A stretch of 41,176 nucleotides of DNA, taken from NCBI GenBank assembly GCA_020435335.1, contig JAGQZT010000046.1:1-41176 (forward strand), given 5' to 3'. This DNA comes from Flavobacteriales bacterium (GTDB lineage: Bacteria; Bacteroidota; Bacteroidia; Flavobacteriales_E; Vicingaceae). The notes below the pieces were generated by a model that was given only the letters and a program-made list of their open reading frames with translations, made no database searches and was not told where the DNA came from. The position numbers and the translations under genes are program-made. Positions 33,801-41,176 of this stretch are shown here, piece after piece; position 1 is the first letter of the stretch, and the number at the start of each line of letters is the position of its first letter.

Positions 33801-34550
33801 ATGAATTATTATTCAAAAATATTTTGGCATTTTACAGGTTCTCCAAAAGATGTCGATTGGGGCAATATAAATTACCCAAAAGATATTCTTATTAATAAAT
33901 CGCCAAAATCTATTGGCGAATCAATTGAGATCTTAAAATTAATCCTAGATTCCAGAAAGTTAAAAGCAACGTGTTCTGAAAAAATTATCGCTTCAAACAC
34001 AACAGAGAATTTTTGTTGCGTTACAGACATCCCATTAATAAACTTAAAAAATCATCGTAGATATTATGGGGATGTTGCAATAGGGTTTAGTTCACAAAGT
34101 ATTTATAGTTCATTTCACCCTGTTTTTTATATTCCAAGAAGACTTTTAACGAACAATTTAGTCGAAAGAATAGAATCAATTGTAGTTAGTTCTGAAGAGG
34201 AGTTAAATAATATAGGGATTGATGAAGATACAGCGATGCGAAGCGGATTTGAAAAAAGAAAAGATGGGCGATATAATGTACCTGTTACAGAAGTTAAACC
34301 CAAAAAGCTGAATGATTTAGAACAAAACATTCTTAGTTTTTTAAAATCAACCGAATACGGTGACGATGAAGGAGATTCTTTTTATCAAGAAAGGGAATGG
34401 AGGAAAATACAAGATTTTGATTTTAATAAAGAAAATGTTACAGGAATCATTGTTCCACAAGAGTATATCGAAGATATAATTAATTATTTGTCTACAAAAG
34501 GATATAATAATGTGAATGTATTAAGTTGGGAGTTTATTGAAAAAAGTTAA
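33801..34550 (+). CDS. AbiGi-like protein (putative phage-resistance / abortive infection antitoxin family)
   Basis: A 249-residue protein resembling, by memory of the family pattern, the AbiGi group: an N-terminal [12 protein letters not shown], then [39 protein letters not shown], and [10 protein letters not shown] with [13 protein letters not shown] near the end. There is no signal peptide or membrane helix, so it should be cytosolic. Lines counted within the gene are about 28-33% G+C, against about 50% in ruvB, so it was probably acquired. No AbiGii-type toxin gene is next to it. It fits tightly: 10 bases after ruvB, and its stop overlaps the queG start (TAATG). The function is inferred from similarity only. 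Confidence 0.55.
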   Translation: MNYYSKIFWHFTGSPKDVDWGNINYPKDILINKSPKSIGESIEILKLILDSRKLKATCSEKIIASNTTENFCCVTDIPLINLKNHRRYYGDVAIGFSSQSIYSSFHPVFYIPRRLLTNNLVERIESIVVSSEEELNNIGIDEDTAMRSGFEKRKDGRYNVPVTEVKPKKLNDLEQNILSFLKSTEYGDDEGDSFYQEREWRKIQDFDFNKENVTGIIVPQEYIEDIINYLSTKGYNNVNVLSWEFIEKS

Positions 34551-35476
34551 TGACTTCGATAAATTCTAAATACACCCAGCAGATCAAATCCGAAGCGGCC
34601 CGTTTGGGGTTTTCTTTCTGCGGAATCTCTAAAGCTGAACAGTTGGCCGAAGAAGCTCCCCGGCTGGAAAAGTGGTTGAAGGACAATCACCACGGCGACA
34701 TGCATTACATGGCCAATCATTTCGACAAACGCCTCGATCCGACCAAACTGGTGGAAGGCTCAAAGTCGGTTATTTCTCTCCTGTACAATTATTACCCGGA
34801 ACAGGAGCAACGTTCCGACAGCTATCATATTTCCAAATACGCTTACGGCGAAGATTACCATTTCGTGATCAAACACAAATTAAAAGATCTGGTCGCCTTC
34901 ATCAACGAAGAGATCGGCGAGATTAACGCCCGGGTTTTTGTCGATTCGGCACCGGTGTTAGAACGTGCCTGGGCCGCTAAAAGCGGTTTGGGATGGATCG
35001 GGAAGAATACCATGCTCATTCATCCTAAAAAAGGCTCTTTTTTCTTTTTGGCGGAGATCATTTTGGATTTGGAATTGAGCTATGACGCACCCATCAAAGA
35101 TTATTGCGGAACCTGTACGGCCTGCATCGATGCTTGTCCTACTGAGGCCATCCTGCCTGGAAATGTGGTCGATGGCAGTAAATGCATTTCCTATTTTACC
35201 ATTGAGCTGAAGGATGAGATTCTTCCCCATGAGGTAAAAGGGAAGTTTCAGGATTGGATGTTCGGCTGCGACATCTGTCAGGATGTTTGTCCGTGGAACC
35301 GCTTTTCCACACCCCATACGGAACCTTCATTTCTGCCCAAATCGGAATTGCTCAACTACAGCAGGAACGAATGGCAGGAACTTACCGAAGAAATCTTTCA
35401 GGAACTCTTTAAGAAGTCAGCTGTAAAACGCACCAAATTCAAAGGACTAAAGCGTAATGTGGCTTTCCTAGAATGA
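34550..35476 (+). CDS. queG: QueG, epoxyqueuosine reductase
   Basis: 308 residues. QueG reduces epoxyqueuosine to queuosine in tRNA anticodons, using cobalamin and two 4Fe-4S clusters. The cluster motifs are [12 protein letters not shown] (Cys186, 189, 192, 196) and [11 protein letters not shown] (Cys240, 243, 247). The N-terminal cobalamin-binding part is recognised by [20 protein letters not shown]. The ATG overlaps the stop of the AbiGi-like gene by one base, so its translation may now depend on that gene. It is a normal-length family member. Confidence 0.95.
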   Translation: MTSINSKYTQQIKSEAARLGFSFCGISKAEQLAEEAPRLEKWLKDNHHGDMHYMANHFDKRLDPTKLVEGSKSVISLLYNYYPEQEQRSDSYHISKYAYGEDYHFVIKHKLKDLVAFINEEIGEINARVFVDSAPVLERAWAAKSGLGWIGKNTMLIHPKKGSFFFLAEIILDLELSYDAPIKDYCGTCTACIDACPTEAILPGNVVDGSKCISYFTIELKDEILPHEVKGKFQDWMFGCDICQDVCPWNRFSTPHTEPSFLPKSELLNYSRNEWQELTEEIFQELFKKSAVKRTKFKGLKRNVAFLE

Positions 35477-35498
35477 AAGGATTTTATGAGAATAGTCA

Positions 35499-35529
35499 TT
35501 GGATATTCTTCCGAAGTGAATTACCTTAG
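35499..35529 (+). promoter_or_regulatory. Possible promoter of the multicopper oxidase gene
   Basis: TTG (35499-35501), a 20-base spacer and TACCTTAG (35522-35529), which differs from TAnnTTTG at one position. It ends 4 bases before the ATG chosen at 35534, which supports that start. Confidence 0.4.
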
Positions 35530-35533
35530 TTCT

Positions 35534-37219
35534 ATGAAAAAATGGATCGGCATATTCTTCTTGCTTTCTGGATCGATACTTTCAGCCCAGAACCCGCTTT
35601 ACATTCCGCCAACGTTGAGTGGACCAACTTATAACCTGAATCTGCAACAAGATTCCGTCCAGTTCTTTCCGGGATTGAAAACCCAAACCTATGGTGCCAG
35701 TAGTGCTATTTTGGGTCCGACCTTAATCCTGGAGAAAGACTCGACGGTTGCCATGAACGTTCAGAATAATCTGGCCGATACGACTACCATGCACTGGCAT
35801 GGCATGCACGTTGCTCCCGAAAATGACGGAGGCCCGCATACCATTATTCTTCCGGGACAAACCTGGAGCCCGAGCTTTCAGATTATGGATAAAGCCGCGA
35901 CATACTGGTATCATCCGCATTTGCATATGAAAACGGCCGAACATGTAGTCAAAGGCATTGCCGGTTTTATCCTGGTGAAAGATGCCGAAGAGGCGGCACT
36001 GAATCTGCCACGAACCTACGGCGTCGATGATTTTCCGATGGTACTTCAAACGAAAGCTTTTGACACTTCCAATCAGATTATCGTAGATTCCCACGAGGAT
36101 TCCATTTTCATGATCAATGCGACCATCGATCCCTACCTGGATGCACCGGCACAAGTAGTTCGGTTCCGGTTACTGAACGGAAGTTCTAACCGCACCTATT
36201 TGATGGGCTTTACCGATTCACTTACTTTTTACCAGATTGCTTCCGACGGCGGATTACTGGCCAATCCGGTTGCGATGAACCGATTGCGGTTAGGACCCGG
36301 AGAGCGCGCCGAGATTTTGCTCGATCTGGGAACGATGCAAGGGCAAACCATCGAGATGATTAATTACTGCGAGGAACTTCCTGTCGGTATTTATGGCGCA
36401 CAATACCCGGCTATGAATCAGTTCGCCACCTTGCCGGGTTATCCGACCAATCCGCTGAACTTATACAATTATACCATGTTAACGATCAATGTGGTAGCAC
36501 CCACAGCTTCTCCGGTTACTTCGGTGATTTCGAGTGGTGTAACGGTTACCCCCTTGCTGGAAGCCAATGCCAATACTACCCGTACGATCGATTTCGGAAC
36601 AACTAATCCAGGGTTGAACTTTTTAAATGGCCCCTTTGTTTTTAATGGATATGGTTTTAGAATGGATTCCATTAATGAGTATGTGCCGTTGAACAACATT
36701 GAGGTCTGGACCCTGAATAACAACACTCAAACGTATCATCCGTTCCATATTCATGATGTGCAGTTCTATATCCTGGATCGGGCAGGTAACCCTCCGGCAT
36801 TGAATGAACAAGGGCGTAAGGATGTGGTGTTGGTGGCGCCGTTCCAGACGGTACGTTTTATTGCGCAGTTTTCCGATTTCGAAAATGATACGATTCCGTA
36901 CATGTACCACTGTCACATGTTACCACATGAAGACGGAGGCATGATGGGGCAGTTTATTGTGAGCAGCACGATCGGAATTGAGCAGGGTTTGGGAGATGCT
37001 AAATCCATCCGAATTTACCCCAATCCGGTTAGGGATGTGCTGACCATTTCATCGGATTCAATGATTGATCGGGTGAATGTTTACACCCTTTATGGTGCTT
37101 CGGTGCCTGTTCCTGCAAACGGAAACAAACTGGATGTTTCGGGATTAGCTTCCGGTTTTTACGTGTTGGAAGTGGAGCACGAAAACACAATCCGCCGGAT
37201 TAAATTCATCAAAGACTAG
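35534..37219 (+). CDS. Multicopper oxidase exported by the type IX system
   Basis: A 561-residue protein from the ATG at 35534, which starts a signal peptide (MKKWIGIFFLLSGSILSAQ). Three cupredoxin domains carry all copper motifs: HWHG (87-90), HPHLH (127-131), HPFHIH (from residue 402) and HCHMLPHEDGGMM (from 459). The last of these gives a type 1 copper with Met as axial ligand. This is the layout of CueO/bilirubin-oxidase-like enzymes acting on Cu(I), other metals or phenols. The last 75 residues (IRIYPNPVRDVLTISS ... GFYVLEVEHENTIRRIKFIKD-type ending) are a type A T9SS sorting domain, so the enzyme is on the cell surface or secreted. It converges on ubiX with a 1-base gap. The substrate is unknown. 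Confidence 0.92.
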   Translation: MKKWIGIFFLLSGSILSAQNPLYIPPTLSGPTYNLNLQQDSVQFFPGLKTQTYGASSAILGPTLILEKDSTVAMNVQNNLADTTTMHWHGMHVAPENDGGPHTIILPGQTWSPSFQIMDKAATYWYHPHLHMKTAEHVVKGIAGFILVKDAEEAALNLPRTYGVDDFPMVLQTKAFDTSNQIIVDSHEDSIFMINATIDPYLDAPAQVVRFRLLNGSSNRTYLMGFTDSLTFYQIASDGGLLANPVAMNRLRLGPGERAEILLDLGTMQGQTIEMINYCEELPVGIYGAQYPAMNQFATLPGYPTNPLNLYNYTMLTINVVAPTASPVTSVISSGVTVTPLLEANANTTRTIDFGTTNPGLNFLNGPFVFNGYGFRMDSINEYVPLNNIEVWTLNNNTQTYHPFHIHDVQFYILDRAGNPPALNEQGRKDVVLVAPFQTVRFIAQFSDFENDTIPYMYHCHMLPHEDGGMMGQFIVSSTIGIEQGLGDAKSIRIYPNPVRDVLTISSDSMIDRVNVYTLYGASVPVPANGNKLDVSGLASGFYVLEVEHENTIRRIKFIKD

Positions 37220-37220
37220 T

Positions 37221-37805
37221 TCAGGAATTCCACCGGAAAGAATCATGATCGAACCCCATCAGATCGATCACCCGGTCAACAACCGTTTTGGCCACTTCTT
37301 CTATCGTTTTTGGTTGCGAATAAAACGAAGGCGTTGCCGGACAAATAATTCCACCGGCTTCGGTAACGAGTTTCATGTTGTTGATGTGGATCAGGTTGTA
37401 TGGTGTTTCACGGGCTACGAGAATCAATTTCCTGCGTTCTTTCAGGATCACATCTGCAGCCCTGGTTAACAGGTCATTGGAAACTCCATGAGCAATTCGT
37501 CCTAATGTTCCCATAGAGCAGGGTACAACCACCATGGTGTCGTACTTGGCCGAACCGGACGCAAAAGGAGCGTTGAAATCGTTTTTACGATACAGATTAA
37601 ATGCATAGCCTTCATATTCTTCCGTTCCGAGTTCATGTTGCCAAACTATTTTTGCGTTGTCGCTTAACAACAATCCCACTTCGATGTTGGCTAATGTGGA
37701 TAGGTAATCCAACAGCAGTTTGGCATAAATGGATCCGGAAGCTCCGGTAACGGCAACGACTATTTTTCTAGGCTTCTCCAAATTGATAGCGAATGGTGAA
37801 GTCAA
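37221..37805 (-). CDS. ubiX: UbiX, flavin prenyltransferase
   Basis: A 194-residue UbiX/Pad1-type flavoprotein that makes prenylated FMN for UbiD-type decarboxylases. The flavin-binding VVAVTGASGSIYAKLLLDYL, the PCSMGTLGRIAHGVSNDLLTR core, and RETPYNLIHINNMKLV with PATPSFYSQP are characteristic. No ubiD is in the window. The start lies 38 bases inside the preceding porT-type gene, in another frame; a TTG nine codons in would shorten but not remove this overlap. The stop is 1 base from the convergent oxidase gene. Confidence 0.93.
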   Translation of the reverse strand: MTSPFAINLEKPRKIVVAVTGASGSIYAKLLLDYLSTLANIEVGLLLSDNAKIVWQHELGTEEYEGYAFNLYRKNDFNAPFASGSAKYDTMVVVPCSMGTLGRIAHGVSNDLLTRAADVILKERRKLILVARETPYNLIHINNMKLVTEAGGIICPATPSFYSQPKTIEEVAKTVVDRVIDLMGFDHDSFRWNS

Positions 37806-38391
37806 TATTCAGGTGATACTGACCGCGGTTAAACAACTTGTTCATGATGCCGATGTTCTGATCGAAATTTTCAAAATCCCGGAAGGGAATCAGGGAACCG
37901 ATGGATCTCAGATTAAAAATAAAATGATCGTTGAGCTTGTAATTGACCCCGATAAATCCGCCGATGTCAAAGCTTTTGATCGGATAAATGTTGATCTCCT
38001 GCTTGCCGAACTCATCTTCTACCGAGTAATTCAGGAATTTGGCGATGTAAGGACCGGCTTCCACAATGAAACGGTTGTAGTGATACTGGATGGCGATCGG
38101 AATTTCGATGTAGTTCACATTAAATTTGAACATGTCATAATCCCCCTTATCGGGATGAGCGGCGTTGAAACTCCCTTTATTGGTGTAGTAGATTTCGAAT
38201 TGTGCGGTCCATTTTTCCGCTAACGGGGTGTTGGTGAATCCGCCGATCAGGAAACCGATCTTGTCGTAACCACCATAGCCGTCACCTTCCACCTGATTCC
38301 CGCTCACACCGGCTAAAAATCCGGCTTTGAACACCTGAGCCGAACCCAGTGTGCTGAATAGAAGGAAACCGATGATGATGGTCGTTCTCAT
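37768..38391 (-). CDS. PorT-family outer-membrane beta-barrel protein
   Basis: A 207-residue protein with a signal peptide (MRTTIIIGFLLFSTLGSAQ). The sequence is of the PorT / outer-membrane beta-barrel type common in Bacteroidota: AGFLAGVSGNQVEGDG, YIEIPIAIQYHY, VEAGPYIAKFLNYSV, DIGGFIGVNYKL, and an ending in IDFTIRYQF. It is one of many such proteins; a direct role in T9SS as for PorT itself should not be assumed. The 3' end overlaps ubiX by 38 bases, which suggests coupled translation. A perfect -7 box lies 4 bases before the ATG. Confidence 0.8.
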   Translation of the reverse strand: MRTTIIIGFLLFSTLGSAQVFKAGFLAGVSGNQVEGDGYGGYDKIGFLIGGFTNTPLAEKWTAQFEIYYTNKGSFNAAHPDKGDYDMFKFNVNYIEIPIAIQYHYNRFIVEAGPYIAKFLNYSVEDEFGKQEINIYPIKSFDIGGFIGVNYKLNDHFIFNLRSIGSLIPFRDFENFDQNIGIMNKLFNRGQYHLNIDFTIRYQFGEA

Positions 38392-38395
38392 ACAT

Positions 38396-38403
38396 CAAAA
38401 TTA
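38396..38403 (-). promoter_or_regulatory. -7 promoter element of the PorT-type gene
   Basis: Minus-strand TAATTTTG is identical to the box before the ECF sigma gene, and again ends 4 bases before the ATG. It lies in the tail of the terminator of the upstream gene. No clear -33 TTG is seen. Confidence 0.45.
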
Positions 38404-38405
38404 AT

Positions 38406-38439
38406 AAAAAAAGCCCCTGAGTAACGGACTCAGAGGCTT
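38406..38439 (-). terminator. Intrinsic terminator after the Omp28-like gene
   Basis: On the minus strand a 12-bp stem with one mismatch (38439-38428 pairing with 38422-38411, loop CCGTT) is followed by a run of T. It ends the DUF6029-Omp28 unit, 20 bases after the Omp28 stop. Confidence 0.85.
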
Positions 38440-38458
38440 ATATTGAAATTAGATGTTT

Positions 38459-39304
38459 CTAATGAGTGATCAGGTGAAGTTCTTCGGCTTGCAAAACTTC
38501 GTAGTTAGGAGCAGCTTTATATACATAGGCCACGACAAAACACTGATCTTTGTTCCACGTCGGATCAAGCGCAATGGCAAACTCCTGCGTGTCGATGTCG
38601 CCGAGGTTAGATGACGGAATGGTTGTTCCCCAGGTTCCGTTCAACGACTTTCTGAATAAATGCCGGTGAATGTAATTTTGAACGTGGGTTGTTCCATCCA
38701 ACTGGTAAGCCGTAATGCTGTCTTCCACTAACTGCAGTTGTACCTGATAGTTTCCTGCTTCGGTAGAGAGCCATTCGGTGGTAATGATGGCTTTGGCTGT
38801 GCGTAAAGAATCGTTGTAGAGCACGGATAACCCCATTTTTACTTTAGGGGCATCGTTTTTAATGGATTGGATATCAACGTCCCATTGAGATACACTCACG
38901 GCGGAACCATTGTTCAGGCGGGAAAGCGTTCCCGAAGGCCAGTTTCCTACAGTAAAGGCAATGGCATAATCATCTCCTTCCACTGTCCGGAAATCGTTAG
39001 GAGCACCATTGTTCGGATTGGCAAATGCACCCTGATGATAGCTGATAGCCATGAACTGGGTGGTGTAGATGGAGTCCAATCGTTCAATTTCTTTGTGTGC
39101 CAGCGGACAATTGGAGCACAACTGGCCGGTAAACTCTTCCAGCACGAAATTTCTAACGGAATTGTTGGTTTCGGCATACGATGAATCGTCCCATTGCAAT
39201 CCTTCGGTTGAAACGAAGCCACTTGGGATCGGGTTGTCAATTTTGTCGCACCCTACGAATACGACGGTTAAAGCGGTTAAAAGCGGGATGAATATTTTTT
39301 TCAT
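38459..39304 (-). CDS. Omp28-family lipoprotein with thioredoxin-like CxxC motif
   Basis: A 281-residue protein with a lipobox FVGC (Cys19). The Omp28-type segment VLEEFTGQLCSNCPLAHKEI carries a CSNC motif, as in thioredoxin-like folds, and is followed by FMAISYHQGAFANP and WPSGTLSRLN. The C-terminal half is beta-rich (VQLQLVEDSI, HLFRKSLNGTWG, CFVVAYVYKA). Omp28-like proteins lie in the outer membrane or on the surface; a disulfide role is suggested by the motif but not shown. It starts 18 bases after the DUF6029 gene, with a 6-bp hairpin AATAAC/GTTATT (39305-39319) just before its ATG. Confidence 0.85.
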   Translation of the reverse strand: MKKIFIPLLTALTVVFVGCDKIDNPIPSGFVSTEGLQWDDSSYAETNNSVRNFVLEEFTGQLCSNCPLAHKEIERLDSIYTTQFMAISYHQGAFANPNNGAPNDFRTVEGDDYAIAFTVGNWPSGTLSRLNNGSAVSVSQWDVDIQSIKNDAPKVKMGLSVLYNDSLRTAKAIITTEWLSTEAGNYQVQLQLVEDSITAYQLDGTTHVQNYIHRHLFRKSLNGTWGTTIPSSNLGDIDTQEFAIALDPTWNKDQCFVVAYVYKAAPNYEVLQAEELHLITH

Positions 39305-39322
39305 AATAACGGGGTTATTGAA

Positions 39323-40987
39323 TTAAAAGCTACTTGTTATACTTACTGTTACGCCATTTGCGGCAGGAACGTTTCGGCAAACACCACCGACACAGAAAAT
39401 ACCGGCGCGTTGTCTTCCGTATCCTACCTGAATTCGGTTCGTTCCTTTCACATAACCTGCCGAAGCAAAATAATAATGAATTCGGTCTTTCGGTTTGTCG
39501 TTTCCGAAGTTGTACTGATCCATTACGGCAATGAACCAATGCGGAGAGTAGGAGTACTCAATCAAGAGTGTACCCCAATCCTGTTTGTCCTGCTCGGTGA
39601 ACAGTCCTTGAATTTCGGTTCTCACAGCATGTTTTTTATTGATGTTCCAGGTCAGGTCGATTACACCGATGTTGGCATAGATATTCGGGTGGTCCTGAGG
39701 GGTTTTTCCTTGCACAACAGCCTGATTGAAGAACAGGTTGGAGTAGGTGAAGATTCCCTTGAAGCTCTTGCTGAATTTCTTGGTGATCTCTACATTAATT
39801 TCTTCGTAGTATTTATCTTCACCGATAGCAAACAGGTTGGAAGTGTACCCTTGGAGCGTGGTGTCGGTTGCAGGCAGGGCCGTTGAATCGATGTTGTATA
39901 CGGTGGAATAATTCAGGAGGATGCCTGTTCCGTATTTTCCGCCGAGCAATGATTTTTTTGGAATCTTATACACCAGTTCACCCTGAAAAGCAACCTCACC
40001 GTTCGGTTGTGTGGCATATGGATAAAGTGTGGCCAGCAGGTTGTAGGTGTGTTGTCTGGTTAATGCCGGCAGGTAGTTGATGAGCAGGTCGGTTAACTGG
40101 GCATTCCGGTCCGACCGGAAACTCATGTTATCTACGGCCTTTCCGGATAGAGTAAGCCCGAATCCTTTGGTGGAGTATGCAATTTCGCCGAAGAATGCCT
40201 CTCCTTTTTTATAGATGAAACCATTGTCTGCCGAAGGATCGTTGATCTTTTGAGCATATTCCGAATTGATTCGGATTTTTCCACGTTGCAGGGTAATCCT
40301 TCCTGCAGAAGCTCCGACGTTTTCAGGGAGGTTGTATTGGTTACTCACGTCAGGCTGGTACTTACTTACAAAACTACCTCCCAGGGTGATTCTTGTTTTG
40401 GATTCGGCGAGCGACCCGCCAAAGAAGTCATTCACGATCAGCTCACCGTCGAACCCTCTGAGGATGCCCTCACCGGTTTCAAAATAATAACGTTGTTTAC
40501 CGATAATTCCTTTCACATAAAGCCCTTCAGCTACTTTGTAGTTAATCCGGATTCCTTCCATGGCATTGTCATAGCCCAGGCCTCGGGCTTCATAAGTACG
40601 GAAAATCAAACCGTTACCGAATTGTTCGTAATAATTACCTACGGTTACGGTAAGTTCCTCGTTCGTAAAGGAAGCATATTTATATCCTAATCCGTTTCCT
40701 TTGTATTTGGTCGGGAATCCCAGCATGGTGTTCAGGTAGCTTTCGTACCGGATTCCGGCAGAGAAATTTCCATTGGTATAGTTAACGTTCATGAAGCCGT
40801 TCATCAATACATCTTCAGGAACATCCTGAGCACCAATTGTACTGTCTTCCCGATAATATTGAAGATCCATCTGAAAGTTACCGTGCACCTGTCCGCGCTC
40901 CATGATCTGATCCAGCGTTTGCGCATGCATGTTCCATGCGCTAAATAGCAATAAGGTAAAGGCAACTGATCTGTTCAAAAAATTCAT
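39323..40987 (-). CDS. DUF6029-family outer-membrane protein
   Basis: About 554 residues from the ATG at 40987 (MNFLNRS..., signal peptide ending NMHAQ); an ATG 7 codons upstream is less likely. It fits the DUF6029 family as I know it: VHGNFQMDLQYYREDSTIGA, NGFMNVNYTNGNFSAGIRYE, VGNYYEQFGNGLIFRTYEAR and GYDNAMEGIRINYK. The rest consists of amphipathic strands typical of a large outer-membrane barrel. The function is unknown. It is co-transcribed with the following Omp28-type lipoprotein gene; this pairing may be functional, since the surface lipoprotein could act with the barrel. Confidence 0.82.
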   Translation of the reverse strand: MNFLNRSVAFTLLLFSAWNMHAQTLDQIMERGQVHGNFQMDLQYYREDSTIGAQDVPEDVLMNGFMNVNYTNGNFSAGIRYESYLNTMLGFPTKYKGNGLGYKYASFTNEELTVTVGNYYEQFGNGLIFRTYEARGLGYDNAMEGIRINYKVAEGLYVKGIIGKQRYYFETGEGILRGFDGELIVNDFFGGSLAESKTRITLGGSFVSKYQPDVSNQYNLPENVGASAGRITLQRGKIRINSEYAQKINDPSADNGFIYKKGEAFFGEIAYSTKGFGLTLSGKAVDNMSFRSDRNAQLTDLLINYLPALTRQHTYNLLATLYPYATQPNGEVAFQGELVYKIPKKSLLGGKYGTGILLNYSTVYNIDSTALPATDTTLQGYTSNLFAIGEDKYYEEINVEITKKFSKSFKGIFTYSNLFFNQAVVQGKTPQDHPNIYANIGVIDLTWNINKKHAVRTEIQGLFTEQDKQDWGTLLIEYSYSPHWFIAVMDQYNFGNDKPKDRIHYYFASAGYVKGTNRIQVGYGRQRAGIFCVGGVCRNVPAANGVTVSITSSF

Positions 40988-41013
40988 CCTGTTTAGTTGT
41001 AAATTCAAAGCAT

Positions 41014-41050
41014 AAAAATAAGCCCGAATTTAAAAAAATCCGGGCTTATT
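41014..41050 (-). terminator. Intrinsic terminator after the last, partial gene
   Basis: A perfect 10-bp stem AATAAGCCCG (41017-41026) / CGGGCTTATT (41041-41050) with a 14-base AT-rich loop. On the minus strand it is followed by T-rich sequence and lies 26 bases after the stop of the partial gene, separating it from the DUF6029 gene. Confidence 0.75.
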
Positions 41051-41076
41051 CTATATTATTATTGAAATCTTATTTC

Positions 41077-41176
41077 CTAGTGTTCTACCGATTCTCCGGC
41101 GGCGAGTTTTTTAACGGCTTCAAAAAGCGTTTCTTCGTCACCTTCGGAATAAGAATTATGTTGCCAAACGATCTGG
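41077..41176 (-). CDS. 3' end of an unidentified gene (runs off the window)
   Basis: On the minus strand a frame enters from the window edge and stops with TAG at 41079-41077. The last 32 residues read IVWQHNSYSEGDEETLFEAV, then KKLAAGESVEH. The segment is acidic, probably helical and ends a soluble protein. It is too short to identify. The terminator at 41014-41050 directly behind it supports a real gene end. Confidence 0.6.
   Translation of the reverse strand, partial: QIVWQHNSYSEGDEETLFEAVKKLAAGESVEH

Noticed and set aside
41077..41176. Relationship of the partial last gene to ubiX because both contain IVWQH
   Set aside because: The shared five residues are the only similarity; the rest (EGDEETLFEAV) has no counterpart in UbiX.

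Overview
This window is a stretch of chromosome from a member of the Bacteroidota, most likely Flavobacteriia-like. The lineage is inferred from several features. Secreted proteins carry type IX secretion (T9SS) sorting domains of both type A and type B. There is a GldM protein, an Alternative Complex III / cytochrome oxidase operon, and DUF6029, Omp28 and PorT-type proteins. Promoters fit the Bacteroidota pattern (TTG/TTTG, about 19-21 bp, TAnnTTTG), and Shine-Dalgarno sequences are nearly absent. Family or genus cannot be fixed from the sequence alone. No tRNA, rRNA, CRISPR array, insertion sequence or prophage is visible, and no gap between genes exceeds about 250 bases.

Layout, left to right. 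(1) 1-5.1 kb: the tail of a large T9SS-exported protein, fdhD, the tRNA methyltransferase trmN6, a divergent ECF sigma factor with a small one-helix membrane protein, and a gldM gene that stands alone. (2) 5.1-17.1 kb: core translation, replication and transcription genes. These are rpsP-rimM (bS16 has a very long acidic/alanine tail), dnaX followed by an M16 peptidase lipoprotein, then rpsF-rpsR-rplI and rimP-nusA-infB. (3) 17.1-32.7 kb: a SPOR protein, then the respiratory operon actABCDEF-coxBA, two subunit III genes and a subunit IV gene. A terminator follows, then sco, a small CxxC membrane protein and an outer-membrane-type protein. Together these form the quinol:cytochrome c oxidoreductase (ACIII), its partner haem-copper oxidase, and copper delivery for it. 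(4) 32.7-35.5 kb: ruvB and queG, with a very AT-rich gene resembling the AbiGi phage-resistance family wedged exactly between them. (5) 35.5-41.2 kb: a T9SS-exported multicopper oxidase, ubiX overlapping a PorT-type barrel gene, an Omp28-type lipoprotein with a DUF6029 protein, and the 3' end of an unidentified gene.

The most interesting signals are regulatory. The dnaX coding strand holds a run of ten A exactly at the end of the clamp-loader domains, and both shifted frames stop within two to four codons. This predicts a short gamma-like subunit made by slippage. A perfect intrinsic-terminator hairpin lies in the leader of rimP-nusA-infB, 8 bases before the start codon, and looks like an attenuator. 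The only strong Shine-Dalgarno sequence noticed (AGGAGG before rplI) sits in the operon encoding bS6 and bS18, two of the proteins that hide the anti-SD in Bacteroidota ribosomes. Several genes have a perfect -7 box only 4-7 bases before the start codon, suggesting leaderless mRNAs.
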